Shown one piece after another: positions 8,118 to 17,000 of a stretch of 64,000 nt of DNA (position 1 is its first letter; every line of letters begins with the position of its first letter). The stretch is from an uncultured Dysosmobacter sp. (GTDB lineage Bacteria; Bacillota; Clostridia; Oscillospirales; Oscillospiraceae), in NCBI GenBank assembly GCA_934590165.1, contig CAKTOO010000007.1:54138-118137 (forward strand), written 5' to 3'. Under the pieces are notes generated by a model. That model saw nothing but the letters and a program-made list of their open reading frames with translations. It searched no databases and was not told the DNA's origin. A program made the position numbers and the translations under genes.

Positions 8118-8921
8118 ATGAGACGACTTCGCATCATCACCCTGGCCTGCTTCCTGCTTTCGGCGGCGGCTCTGGGAGCTTCCACGGCCTATCAGGTCTG
8201 GAGCGAGGACAAGACAATCCCCGTCATCGACTGCCCGGAAGAGCCATTGGTGCTGTCTGTGAAGGACAGCGGCACCGAAGTGCTGATGCGGGATGTGACC
8301 GCTTATGACGAAAAGGACGGCGACCTGACGGGCCAGCTGCTGCTGGAGGGCATCGGGCGCGCCTCTGACGGCGATATCACCGTCACTTACGTGGTGGTGG
8401 ACAGTGACCATCATGTGGCCAGCCGCAGCCGGACCTTGCAGTACACGGATTATACGCCGCCCCGCTTTGCCCTGTCCAAGGAGCTGCGCTACTCCATGGG
8501 CAGCAGCGTCCGTATCAAGGACCGGCTGACAGCCACGGATGTGGTGGACGGCGACCTGTCGGACCGCATCAAGGTGAACTCCAAGGACCTCTCTCCCTAT
8601 TACGAGGGCACATATCCCGTGACCTTTGAGGTCACCAACAGCCTGGGCGATACCGCCTCTCTCACCATGGATGTGGTGGTGCGGAACTATGCCGCCGGCG
8701 AACCCCGCATCACCCTGACGCAGTATCTGGTGTACCGGAAGGCCGGCGAGCCTTTTGACGCCCGGGCCTATCTGGATTCCGTCAGCGGCGGAGCGGTGGA
8801 GGATGTCGCCATCCAGTTGCCGGAGGGCGGACTGTCGGCCGGCGTCAGCCAGGTGACCTATTCCTGCGTGGGACAAAACGGGACCGTGGGTTCCACCGTC
8901 CTCTACGTTGTGACCGAGTGA
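8118..8921 (+). CDS. Secreted or membrane-anchored Ig-like domain protein (DUF5011-type)
   Basis: The 267-residue protein has a signal or anchor segment at about 5-24 and then two repeats of a bacterial Ig-like fold. These are recognisable by the DGDLT / DGDLSDRI blocks preceded by a conserved D (VTAYDEKDGDLT and TATDVVDGDLSD), as in DUF5011/HYR domains. A third, weaker beta-rich domain fills the C terminus. No catalytic motif is seen. The position between phosphatase and kinase suggests a structural role in the envelope polymer machinery. GAGGAGAACTT precedes the ATG. Confidence 0.7.
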   Translation: MRRLRIITLACFLLSAAALGASTAYQVWSEDKTIPVIDCPEEPLVLSVKDSGTEVLMRDVTAYDEKDGDLTGQLLLEGIGRASDGDITVTYVVVDSDHHVASRSRTLQYTDYTPPRFALSKELRYSMGSSVRIKDRLTATDVVDGDLSDRIKVNSKDLSPYYEGTYPVTFEVTNSLGDTASLTMDVVVRNYAAGEPRITLTQYLVYRKAGEPFDARAYLDSVSGGAVEDVAIQLPEGGLSAGVSQVTYSCVGQNGTVGSTVLYVVTE

Positions 8922-8931
8922 GGAAACGAAT

Positions 8932-10401
8932 ATGGATGAACAACAGACTTTCCGATGGACGGACCTGAACCCGTTCTGCCTGCTCCGCCGGCTGGGCAGG
9001 GACTTTTTGCTGGTGGTGGCGGCGGGGCTCATCGCCGCCATGCTGACCGAGACGGCGATCCAAAACCTGTACAAGCCGGAGTATACGGCCAGCGCCACCA
9101 TGGCGGTCAGCGTGAAAAGCGGCGGTTATTCCTCCGTTTTGTCCAATCTGAATATGTCCTCGGAGATCGCGGACACCTTTACCAAGCTGTTTGAAAGCAA
9201 TATGTTCGGCGGCATTGCCAGCAGTAAGCTGGGTACCAGCAGTCTGCCCGGCAAGCTGACGGCCTCCGTCCTGCCGGAGACGAATATCCTGACGCTGCGT
9301 GTGACGGCCGATTCCCCGGAGGATGCCTTCCGAACGCTGCAGCTGCTGCTGGATAACTATGACACGGTCTCGGAATACGTGTTCCAAAACGTGATTTTGA
9401 AGGAGCTGGACAGCCCCTCCGTTCCGATTCGGCCCTCCAATCCCGTAAACCGGAGACAACTCCTGAAACGGGCCTTCCTAGGCGGCGCCGGCGCCATGAT
9501 GGTGCTGCTGCTGGCCATCGCCATCCTGTCTGACACGGTGCAGACCTCCGAGGCTGTGCGGCGGAAGCTGGATGTGAAGCTGTTTGCCACCATTCATCAC
9601 GAGGAAAAGAACAAGACCCTGCGGACGAAGCTGAAAAAGGCCAACAAGGGCCTCCTCATCACCATGCCGGTGGCCAGCTTCTACTTTACAGAGGAAATCT
9701 ACAAGCTGGGGACGAAGGTGGACTATGCCGCCCGCCACGGGGAGCGGAAGGTCATCCTGGTCACCAGCGTGGCGGAAAACGAGGGTAAGTCCACCGTAGC
9801 CGCCAACTTGGCCCTGTCCTTGACCCAGGGTGGGCGGAAGGTGCTGCTTATCGACGCGGACCTCCACAAGGCCGCCCAGTACAAGCTGTTCCACCACAAG
9901 CCAGCGGTGGACCTGGCGGATATTCTCCGGGGTGAGGCGCCCTATCAGCCGGAGCTGCTGGAAAAACAGGGTATGTATACCCTGTTTTCCACAAAATCCA
10001 GCGACGGCGCCGCGGAACCGATCGTCTCCCGGGAGATGGGGGCGCTGCTGGACAAGGCCCGGGAAGAGATGGATTACATTGTCATCGATTCCCCGCCCAT
10101 GGCCCTGTTTTCCGATGTGGAGGCCCTGGCGGACCGGGCGGACCTGTCGTTGCTGGTGGTGCGTCAGGATGTGACCCCAGCCCGGCGCATCAATGACACG
10201 GTGGATATTTTGAACCAGTGCCGGGCAGAGCTGCTGGGCTGTGTGTTCAATGATGTGCGCGGTCTGCCCTTCTCCAATGACCACCACAGCTACGGCTATG
10301 GCTATGGTGACCGCTACGGCTACGGCGGATATTACGGGCAAAAGCCCAAAAGCGGCAAAATAACGGACAAGCAGTCGGAGGGGACTCATGGAAGAGCTTA
10401 A
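8932..10401 (+). CDS. Bacterial tyrosine kinase (BY-kinase), Wzz/CpsC-CpsD fusion, copy 1
   Basis: The 489-residue protein joins an N-terminal chain-length-determinant module, with membrane segments near 22-42 and 182-200, to a cytoplasmic P-loop kinase. Walker A is AENEGKST (281-288), Walker A' is LLIDADLH (306-312) and Walker B is YIVIDSPP (about 380). The C terminus carries the autophosphorylation cluster SYGYGYGDRYGYGGYYGQ. BY-kinases control polysaccharide chain length and export through cyclic phosphorylation of this tail. The next gene overlaps its end by 14 bases. Confidence 0.9.
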   Translation: MDEQQTFRWTDLNPFCLLRRLGRDFLLVVAAGLIAAMLTETAIQNLYKPEYTASATMAVSVKSGGYSSVLSNLNMSSEIADTFTKLFESNMFGGIASSKLGTSSLPGKLTASVLPETNILTLRVTADSPEDAFRTLQLLLDNYDTVSEYVFQNVILKELDSPSVPIRPSNPVNRRQLLKRAFLGGAGAMMVLLLAIAILSDTVQTSEAVRRKLDVKLFATIHHEEKNKTLRTKLKKANKGLLITMPVASFYFTEEIYKLGTKVDYAARHGERKVILVTSVAENEGKSTVAANLALSLTQGGRKVLLIDADLHKAAQYKLFHHKPAVDLADILRGEAPYQPELLEKQGMYTLFSTKSSDGAAEPIVSREMGALLDKAREEMDYIVIDSPPMALFSDVEALADRADLSLLVVRQDVTPARRINDTVDILNQCRAELLGCVFNDVRGLPFSNDHHSYGYGYGDRYGYGGYYGQKPKSGKITDKQSEGTHGRA

Positions 10402-11863
10402 AAAAGACCAGGAAGAACTGGAAAAAATTGATATTTTCCGGGTCCTTCAGGAATTTTGGAAGTCCTTTTGCCGGCTGTGGTGGCTGCCGGTCCTTTTGGC
10501 GGTGGCCTGCGGCGGATTGCTGGGCCTGCGGGCCTGTCGGAGCTATACGCCCATGTACGCCTCCCAGGTGACGTTTACCATTCAGACGGCGGATTCCTCC
10601 CTGACGGACATCGGCGGCAGCACCAGCTACTACAACAAAGCCACGGCGGAGCAGCTGACGAAGACCTTTCCCTACTTGGTCCAGTCGGATTTGATGAAAA
10701 GCAAGCTGTGCCAGGCCATGGGTGTAAGCTGGATCAATGGCAATATCACCGCCCAGACGGTGGACAACACCAGCCTGTTTTCCCTGCGGGTCACCAGTGC
10801 ATCGGCCCAGGACGCCTATGACATTCTGGTGGCGGTGACGGAGGTGTATCCCCAGGTGGCGGATTACGTCATCGGCAACACGGAGATGAATGTGCTGACG
10901 CAGCCGGAGGTGGCCGCGGAGCCCTACAATGCGTTCCGACCCGTTCCCACCATCTGCAAGGGCGCTTTTCTGGGGGCGTTTTTGGGGCTGCTGGTCATTT
11001 TGCTGTACGCCTTTACCAGGCGCAGCATCCGGGACCCGGAGGATATCCACCGGCGGCTGAACCAGACCTGCATCGCCACACTGCCCAAGGTCACGTTTAA
11101 GCGGCGGGGCAATGCCATCGATAAAAACGTTTCCGTTTTGAACCAGCGGGTGGACGGCGCCTTCCGGGAGAGCGTGCGGAGCATGCGCATCAAATTCCTG
11201 CGGGAGGCCCAGAAGCAGCGGGGCAAGGTGGTCATGGTCACCAGTACGCTGCCCAGCGAGGGCAAGACCACGGTGGCGGTGAACCTGGCCCTGACCCTGG
11301 GCCAGAACGGCGCCCGGGTCATCCTGGTGGACCTGGACCTGCGAAAGCCCTCTGTGAAAAAGGCGCTGGGTGTGCGGCAGGCCTCCAAGGGTGTGCCGGA
11401 GCTGCTGGCGGACCCGGCGGCGGAGCCGGCGGAGGAGCTGCTGCATCTGGACAACAGCTGCCTTTCCCTGTTGGCAGGAGACAGCGCCGCGGCGGACCCC
11501 CGCCAGCAGATCAATTCCCGCCGGCTGGGCGCTATTCTGGACGCCCTGCGGCAGGAGGCGGACTACATCGTGCTGGATACGCCGCCCTGCGGCATCCTGG
11601 CGGACAGCGCCGGTGTAGCCCGGCTGGCGGACTGCTCCCTGTATGTGATCCGTGCCGGCGCCGTGGAGGTGTCCCACATCATGGACAGCCTGCAATTCCT
11701 GGCGGAGAGCGGTACCCGGATGGTCGGCTGCGTCCTCAACGGTGTGCAGCCCGGACAGGGCGGCTACGGTTACGGCTATGGCTATGGCTACGGCTACGGC
11801 GGCTATGGTTATGGAAAATACAATGCCCACCGCAAGAGCAAGGCGGCGGAGGAGGAGCCGTAA
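10388..11863 (+). CDS. Bacterial tyrosine kinase (BY-kinase), copy 2
   Basis: This 491-residue paralogue of the preceding kinase has the same layout: TM segment near 32-48, a periplasm-facing Wzz-like region, a second TM near 195-212, then the kinase. Walker A is LPSEGKTT (about 287-294), Walker A' is VILVDLDLRKP, with Leu where most family members have Ala (DADLR), and Walker B is YIVLDTPP. The tail is a long Gly-Tyr run (GYGYGYGYGYGYGGYGYG). Tandem, non-identical kinases in one operon suggest division of labour or hetero-oligomers. A terminator-like hairpin follows. Confidence 0.9.
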   Translation: MEELKKDQEELEKIDIFRVLQEFWKSFCRLWWLPVLLAVACGGLLGLRACRSYTPMYASQVTFTIQTADSSLTDIGGSTSYYNKATAEQLTKTFPYLVQSDLMKSKLCQAMGVSWINGNITAQTVDNTSLFSLRVTSASAQDAYDILVAVTEVYPQVADYVIGNTEMNVLTQPEVAAEPYNAFRPVPTICKGAFLGAFLGLLVILLYAFTRRSIRDPEDIHRRLNQTCIATLPKVTFKRRGNAIDKNVSVLNQRVDGAFRESVRSMRIKFLREAQKQRGKVVMVTSTLPSEGKTTVAVNLALTLGQNGARVILVDLDLRKPSVKKALGVRQASKGVPELLADPAAEPAEELLHLDNSCLSLLAGDSAAADPRQQINSRRLGAILDALRQEADYIVLDTPPCGILADSAGVARLADCSLYVIRAGAVEVSHIMDSLQFLAESGTRMVGCVLNGVQPGQGGYGYGYGYGYGYGGYGYGKYNAHRKSKAAEEEP

Positions 11864-11876
11864 AATCACGGCCGGG

Positions 11877-11918
11877 AAGAAGCTGCCGGAGAAATCACCG
11901 GGCAGCTTCTTTCCTTTT
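11877..11918 (+). terminator. Hairpin terminator after the second BY-kinase (possibly partial)
   Basis: AAGAAGCTGCC (11877-11887) pairs with GGCAGCTTCTT (11901-11911), followed by TCCTTTTTG. The downstream gene starts only 20 bases later in the same direction, so read-through is likely and the hairpin may only lower downstream expression. Confidence 0.65.
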
Positions 11919-11937
11919 TGGAGAAAGGAGGGGAGCC

Positions 11938-12429
11938 ATGGAGCCGAAAAAGCGCATTGTGGATATCCACACCTACCTGCCGGTGCTGATGGAGTTTTTG
12001 GACCAGGGGGAGAGCGTCAGCCTCACCGTCACGGGCAACAGCATGTCTCCCTTCCTGGTCCACGGCCGGGACCAGATCAGCTTTCAAAAGCCCTCCGCTC
12101 CTTTGAAGCGGGGGGATATGGCGTTTTTCCGCCGGGAGAACGGAGACTATGTCATGCACCGTGTCCTGCGGGCGGAGGAGGACGGATACTTCCTGGTGGG
12201 GGACGGCCAGCAGGAAGTGGAGGGGCCTGTCCCTCCCGGACAGGTGTTCGCCGTGGTGACGAAGGTGTGCCGCAAGGGCCGCTGGATCGGGCCGGGGGCC
12301 TTCTGGTGGGACTTTTTTGCCGGCCCTTGGCTGTGGCTGCTGCCTCTGCGGCCCCTGCTGCGGCGGCTGTATGGTGTGTATTTCCGTATGTTCAGGAGAG
12401 GAGGACGTGACCATGACACAGTTGGATAA
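11938..12429 (+). CDS. S24/S26 signal-peptidase-like protein
   Basis: The 163-residue protein contains VTGNSMSPFL (catalytic Ser about S35) and YVMHRVL (His about H74). The Ser-His arrangement, without the Lys of standard bacterial SipS, is that of SipW/archaeal-type S26B peptidases. A hydrophobic C-terminal part (about 118-148) can anchor it in the membrane. Proteins of this kind often neighbour PqqD, HPr-kinase-like proteins and ABC exporters in peptide-modification loci. It overlaps the ABC exporter gene by 17 bases and has a strong ribosome binding site (GGAGGGGAGCC). Cleavage of an exported peptide is an inference. Confidence 0.8.
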   Translation: MEPKKRIVDIHTYLPVLMEFLDQGESVSLTVTGNSMSPFLVHGRDQISFQKPSAPLKRGDMAFFRRENGDYVMHRVLRAEEDGYFLVGDGQQEVEGPVPPGQVFAVVTKVCRKGRWIGPGAFWWDFFAGPWLWLLPLRPLLRRLYGVYFRMFRRGGRDHDTVG

Positions 12430-14206
12430 TGGCTGGGAGGACCGGACGGCTCTGGGCTCCGAGGCTTTGGGCACTCTGCTGCGGCGCTGGCGGGAGGGGA
12501 CCTTCGGCGAGCTGCTGGAGGACTGGCGGTGGATCTTGGCCCATACAAAGCGGTATAAATGGGCGGTGGCCTGCTATCTGGTCCTGGGCGTGGCCAGCGC
12601 CTCTTTGGGGCTGGTGTCGGCGGTGGCCAGCAAATACGCCATCGATATCATCACCGGTTACCAGACCTCACGCCTGGGCGCCATGGCGGCGGTTATGGTG
12701 GCCTCGGCCCTGGCCAGCCTGCTGCTGCGGAGCCTGGTCTCCCGGGTGTCCGCCAAGGTGAGCATTTTCGTCAGCAACGATATCCAGGCCTCCGTGTTTG
12801 ACAAGGTGCTGGACGCCGACTGGCTGGCCCTCAGCCGGTACAGCAGCGGCGACCTCCTCAGCCGCTTCAACAGCGATGTGAGTACCGTTGCCAGCAACGC
12901 TATCAGCTGGCTGCCGAACCTTCTGGTGAGCCTGTATACGTTCATCGCCACGTTCTTCGTCATTCTCTACTATGACCGCGTCATGGCTCTCATCGCCCTG
13001 GCCAGCGCACCGTTTTTGCTGGTGAGCTCCCGGTATCTGCTGGGGCGTATGCGGCGGCACAACCAGCGAATGAAGGAGCTGGGCAGCCAGCTGATGGCCT
13101 ACGAGGTGGAGACCTTCTACAATGTGGATACCATCAAGAGCTTCGGCATCATGGGCCAGTATGGCCGCGGCCTGCGGCAGCGGCAGGAGACCTTCAAAAA
13201 AGCCAGCCTGGACTATAACCTGTTCAGCATCAAAACGGACGCGGCCATCTCCCTGCTGGGCTCCGTCGTGCAGCTGGCGGGCTTTGGGTACTGCCTGTAC
13301 CTGCTGTGGAGCGGGAAGATCGTCTATGGCACCATGACGCTGTTTTTGTCCCAGAGCGCCAAGCTCTCCTCCACGTTCAGCAGCCTCATAGGCGTGGTGC
13401 CCGCCTTTTTGACCAGCTCCGTTTCCGCTCGGCGTATCCGGGAGCTGACGGAGCTCCCCAAGGAGCCCCACATCCCCGACAGCGGCCTGGAGCACCATGG
13501 GGAGGGGGGCTTTGCCGTCCGGATGGAGGATGTGGACTTTGGCTATGACCCGGCGGAGCCGGTCCTCATGGGCTCCGGGTTCCATGCGGAGCCGGGGAAG
13601 ATCGTGGCGCTGGTGGGACCCTCCGGCGAGGGCAAGACCACCATGATCCGCCTGATACTGGGCCTGGTCCGGCCGGACCGGGGCCGGGTGTTCCTGAAGA
13701 CCGCAGACGGCCTGGAGGCGGAGATGAACGCGGAGACCCGGCACCTCTTTTCCTATGTTCCCCAGGGCAACACCATCCTCTCCGGCACCATCGCGGACAA
13801 CCTGCGTATGGTGAAGGAGGAAGCCACGGACCAAGAATTGGAGGAGGCGCTGCGCCTGGCCTGCGCCTGGGAGTTCGTGTCCCGGATGCCGGAGGGCATC
13901 CACAGCGGCGTTGGAGAGCGGGGCAGAGGCCTTTCCGAGGGACAGGCCCAGCGCCTTGCCATCGCCAGGGCCGTTTTGAAGGATGCGCCCGTGCTGCTGC
14001 TGGATGAGGCCACCTCCGCTCTGGACGTTGCCACGGAGCGGCAGGTGCTGCGCAATCTTATGACCGGGCGGCCCAACCGCACCGTCATCGTCACCACGCA
14101 CCGGCCCAGCGTATTGGGCATGTGCCGCCGGGTGTACCGGATCGTGGACCGACAGGTACGGGAGCTGGACCGGGAGGAGTCAGAGCGGCTGTCCATGGAT
14201 TTTTGA
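12413..14206 (+). CDS. ABC exporter, fused permease and ATPase
   Basis: The 597-residue half-transporter has six predicted membrane helices in residues 45-330 and an ATPase domain with Walker A GPSGEGKTT (about 402), signature LSEGQAQR (about 508) and Walker B VLLLDEATS (about 525). It lacks an N-terminal C39 peptidase, so any leader removal must be done by another protein, such as the S24/S26-type protein that overlaps it. Start ATG 12413 follows GGAGAGGAGG; longer frames to the left are not supported. Substrate is unknown; peptide export for the cluster at 17-20 kb is plausible. Confidence 0.88.
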   Translation: MTQLDNGWEDRTALGSEALGTLLRRWREGTFGELLEDWRWILAHTKRYKWAVACYLVLGVASASLGLVSAVASKYAIDIITGYQTSRLGAMAAVMVASALASLLLRSLVSRVSAKVSIFVSNDIQASVFDKVLDADWLALSRYSSGDLLSRFNSDVSTVASNAISWLPNLLVSLYTFIATFFVILYYDRVMALIALASAPFLLVSSRYLLGRMRRHNQRMKELGSQLMAYEVETFYNVDTIKSFGIMGQYGRGLRQRQETFKKASLDYNLFSIKTDAAISLLGSVVQLAGFGYCLYLLWSGKIVYGTMTLFLSQSAKLSSTFSSLIGVVPAFLTSSVSARRIRELTELPKEPHIPDSGLEHHGEGGFAVRMEDVDFGYDPAEPVLMGSGFHAEPGKIVALVGPSGEGKTTMIRLILGLVRPDRGRVFLKTADGLEAEMNAETRHLFSYVPQGNTILSGTIADNLRMVKEEATDQELEEALRLACAWEFVSRMPEGIHSGVGERGRGLSEGQAQRLAIARAVLKDAPVLLLDEATSALDVATERQVLRNLMTGRPNRTVIVTTHRPSVLGMCRRVYRIVDRQVRELDREESERLSMDF

Positions 14207-14286
14207 GGAGGTGGCCGCAGGCGCAGGAATTTGAAAAAAATGAAAATAAAATTGAAAAAATTATCCAATTCAACGCGGTTTTAAGG

Positions 14287-14315
14287 TTGCTGTTAGACAC
14301 GGGGTGTGCTATAAT
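14287..14315 (+). promoter_or_regulatory. Promoter of the vWA-SLH gene
   Basis: TTGCTG (14287-14292) and perfect TATAAT (14310-14315) are separated by 17 bases. The leader is about 90 bases long. The region 14207-14286 is AT-rich and holds no gene. Confidence 0.7.
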
Positions 14316-14410
14316 CAATTTACTTATATGTGGGCGTGTGCCCTTGGCGGGTCTCTCGGCGAAACGGTGTTCCGCCGGTGTTGCCAATCGTGTAAATGGA
14401 GGTATCAATC

Positions 14411-16699
14411 ATGCGAAAACACAGAGTCTTAGCGGGGATTCTGACTGCCATCATGCTGCTTGGCATGGTGCCGTCCGCGCTGGCGGCGGATACAGCCGTA
14501 TATAACGGCCCGAAGCCGGGAGAGAAAACGTACCAGGAAGCGGGCATCATTCTGAACAAGGAAGCCACGGAACTGAAGAGCGGCGAAACGACCCTGAACC
14601 TGACTATCTCCGCTCCCTCTTACCAGAGCCCCGTGGCGGTGGAGTTCGTGCTGGACGGTACCAGCAGCCTGCATGGCGTTGTCAGCAGCACACAGTGGCT
14701 CCAGGATATGATGGATTCCATTAAAGAGAATCTGGCTGGCAAAATGGACAATGTCTATGCGGGCGTTACTGTGTTCGGCAAGACGGCAGAGGTCGCCGTT
14801 CCCATGACGTTGGTGGGCGATGGCAGCAGCTTTACCGTAGAGAAGTTGGTGGGAGCCCTGGCGGAAATTGATGTGGGCACCAACGTGCAGGCCGGTATCC
14901 AGGCCGGCATCAAGGATTTGGAAGATGCGAACCTGCCCCCGTATACCCAAAAGTACATGGTCCTCATCACCGACGGCGGCAGCTATTTCTGGATGAACGG
15001 CGACGAAGCTGTCAACAACAGTTACTATACCGGCGCCTATAATGAGGACGGGACGCCTAAGAAGAGCTCTTTGATGAACAGCGACGCTGCCGATGGCGGC
15101 TATACCGCGTTGACCTCTTGGAAGAATATGACCGTGACCAGCGCAGCGCCCACGACCTACGGCGCCCCCGACGCCGACGAGCCCCTGCCCGCCGCAGTCC
15201 AGGAGATCAAAAAAGAGCAGCAATATACCAACTTCGAGCTCGGCATTTACTGGGCTGCCCAGGAACTGAACAACATTCCCAGCAATGTGAATCTCTTTAC
15301 CGTAGGCAGAGACTATTATAAGAACCGGGGCATCGACGCTCTGACGGATCTGGCCAAAGAGTTTGTGCAGTTGGCCATCAGCAAGGACGAGACCAAGCTC
15401 TCGGAGAGTTTGACCAATATGGATTTTGAGGATGCTCTGGTGAAGATTGCCAACCAGATTAGCATCATGGTCCCCAAGGACAGCACCGTCACCGATTACA
15501 TTGGCCGCACCCAGAAGGACAAGGGCGAGACCGAGACCTATAATTTTGATGTCATCACCGAGGATGGCTTCACCCTGGTCGTGGGCAAGAATTCCTATTC
15601 CGGCAAGCCTGTTGAGGGCAAGAAGAACACCTGGAGCTTTGGCGATGGCTCCGAACTGGTTTACACGCCCGGCTCCGATGAGCACTTTGTCCTGACCCTG
15701 GGCCAGGATATCGTCCGCGGCGGCAAGGTGTCTCTGGTCTATAATGCCAAGCTGTCCCAGTATGATGCCTCCAGCGGCCACCATGATGTGCTGACCAATG
15801 TGGAGGCCTATCTGGACATTATCCCCGCTGCCGGCAATGAGGCCGGACGCTGCTACTTCCCCGAGCCCAGCCTTGGATACCATGTGGGCAGCGGCGGTGG
15901 CGGCGGTGGGACCATCATCCCCAATGATGAGCCCCCCAAGGCCGAGCTGAACGAGACCGACCATTACGCCTATATCATCGGCCGCAAGGACGGCTTGGTC
16001 CATCCCGAGGCCAACATCACCCGCGGCGAGGTGGCCACCATTTACTTCCGCATGCTCACTGACGAGTCCCGTAATAAGCTGTGGAGTCAGAGCAACCCCT
16101 ACACGGATGTCCAGCCGGATACCTGGTGCAATGCCGCTGTCTCCACCATGACCCGTGCCGGTGTGATCCAGGGCTTCTCTGACGGCACCTTCCGTCCCTA
16201 CGCGCCGATCACCCGTGCCCAGTTTGCCACCATCGCGGTCCGCTTCTTCGAGGTGGTCTACTCCGGCGACGATAAGTTCACCGATATCGCCGACCACTGG
16301 GCAAAGGATTATATCAACAAGGCTGCCGAGGCCGCGCTGATCAACGGCTTCTCCGACGGCACCTTCCGTCCCAACCAGAACATCACCCGTGCCCAGGCCA
16401 TGGCCATCTTCAACCGCGTGCTGGGCCGCGCTCCCGAGAAGGACCATCTGCTGCCTGGCGAGATGATCACCTGGCCCGACAACCTGGATAAGAACGCCTG
16501 GTACTATGCCAACATGCAGGAGGCTACCAACTCCCACGAGTACGAGATCAAGTACGACGCGGACGGCAACCCCTATGAGGTCTGGACCAAACTCCTGCCT
16601 GTCCGTGACTGGGCGGCATTCGAGAAGGAATGGTCCACGGTGAACTCCGCCGCAAACCCCGGCGAGGTCATCTCCGTTCCCGTAAACGTCAAGAAATAA
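14411..16699 (+). CDS. S-layer-homology surface protein with von Willebrand factor A domain
   Basis: The 762-residue protein has a signal peptide (MRKHRVLAGILTAIMLLGMV, cut after ALA), a vWA domain from about residue 70 (VEFVLDGTSSLHG; MIDAS reads D-x-T-x-S rather than D-x-S-x-S) to about 330, a Gly-rich linker, and three SLH repeats at about 510-680 (two contain FSDGTFRP...ITRAQ). SLH repeats bind pyruvylated cell-wall polymers, so the protein is displayed on the cell surface; the vWA domain suggests metal-dependent adhesion. ATG 14411 is chosen because GGAGGT (14398-14403) overlaps the earlier in-frame ATG. Confidence 0.9.
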   Translation: MRKHRVLAGILTAIMLLGMVPSALAADTAVYNGPKPGEKTYQEAGIILNKEATELKSGETTLNLTISAPSYQSPVAVEFVLDGTSSLHGVVSSTQWLQDMMDSIKENLAGKMDNVYAGVTVFGKTAEVAVPMTLVGDGSSFTVEKLVGALAEIDVGTNVQAGIQAGIKDLEDANLPPYTQKYMVLITDGGSYFWMNGDEAVNNSYYTGAYNEDGTPKKSSLMNSDAADGGYTALTSWKNMTVTSAAPTTYGAPDADEPLPAAVQEIKKEQQYTNFELGIYWAAQELNNIPSNVNLFTVGRDYYKNRGIDALTDLAKEFVQLAISKDETKLSESLTNMDFEDALVKIANQISIMVPKDSTVTDYIGRTQKDKGETETYNFDVITEDGFTLVVGKNSYSGKPVEGKKNTWSFGDGSELVYTPGSDEHFVLTLGQDIVRGGKVSLVYNAKLSQYDASSGHHDVLTNVEAYLDIIPAAGNEAGRCYFPEPSLGYHVGSGGGGGGTIIPNDEPPKAELNETDHYAYIIGRKDGLVHPEANITRGEVATIYFRMLTDESRNKLWSQSNPYTDVQPDTWCNAAVSTMTRAGVIQGFSDGTFRPYAPITRAQFATIAVRFFEVVYSGDDKFTDIADHWAKDYINKAAEAALINGFSDGTFRPNQNITRAQAMAIFNRVLGRAPEKDHLLPGEMITWPDNLDKNAWYYANMQEATNSHEYEIKYDADGNPYEVWTKLLPVRDWAAFEKEWSTVNSAANPGEVISVPVNVKK

Positions 16700-16710
16700 G
16701 CGCTTGCTGA

Positions 16711-16743
16711 AAGGCCGCCGTGGAATTCCACGGCGGCCTTTTT
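16711..16743 (+). terminator. Rho-independent terminator of the vWA-SLH gene
   Basis: A 13-bp perfect stem (16711-16723 / 16728-16740) with loop AATT is followed by TTT. It separates the surface-protein gene from the peptide cluster. Confidence 0.92.
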
Positions 16744-16872
16744 CACGGCGGTAAAAGGGTATAAAAAGTCAAGGAATTTGAAAGGGAAAATAAAAAAGCA
16801 ATTTTGTAAAAGAAAAACGGAAAATGCGCTGAAAAAAATCCAAAATTTTGCAGTTTGCTTCTGCTGGAACGC

Positions 16873-16901
16873 TTGAATTTACCAGAGGAATGTGCTACCA
16901 T
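16873..16901 (+). promoter_or_regulatory. Promoter candidate of the peptide-modification cluster
   Basis: TTGAAT (16873-16878) and TACCAT (16896-16901) are separated by 17 bases. The flanking region from 16744 is AT-rich, unlike the coding DNA around it, and holds no gene. Transcription would begin near 16908, just before the ribosome binding site of the leader ORF. Confidence 0.5.
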
Positions 16902-16931
16902 TACAATAATTATTCTGATAGTAGGAGTACT

Positions 16932-17000
16932 ATGCCCATTCGCGGTAAAACGGCCTTTTGTAGAGGCGTAAGGCTCCTATGGCCATGGAAAAAGGGGTGA
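16932..17000 (+). CDS. 22-residue leader ORF, translationally coupled to the PqqD gene
   Basis: This short frame starts at ATG 16932, four bases after a TAGGAG ribosome binding site, better than any site for the following gene. It encodes a basic peptide beginning MPIRGKTAFC and ending LLWPWKKG. Its TGA (16998-17000) overlaps an in-frame GTG of the PqqD gene as GTGA and lies in the GGGGTGA that serves TTG 17009. The arrangement suggests translational coupling or a regulatory uORF. The peptide itself resembles nothing I know. Confidence 0.45.
   Translation: MPIRGKTAFCRGVRLLWPWKKG

Noticed and set aside
10271..11820. Tyr-Gly codon runs at the ends of both kinases, considered as DNA repeats or CRISPR-like units
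   Set aside because: They are short in-frame codon repeats forming the kinase autophosphorylation tails; no spacer-repeat structure.
14429..16537. 702-residue minus-strand ORF opposite the vWA-SLH gene, with similar ones at 19842-22679 and 24225-25679
   Set aside because: Antisense shadows caused by GC-rich codon bias and repetitive SLH or surface-protein sequence.
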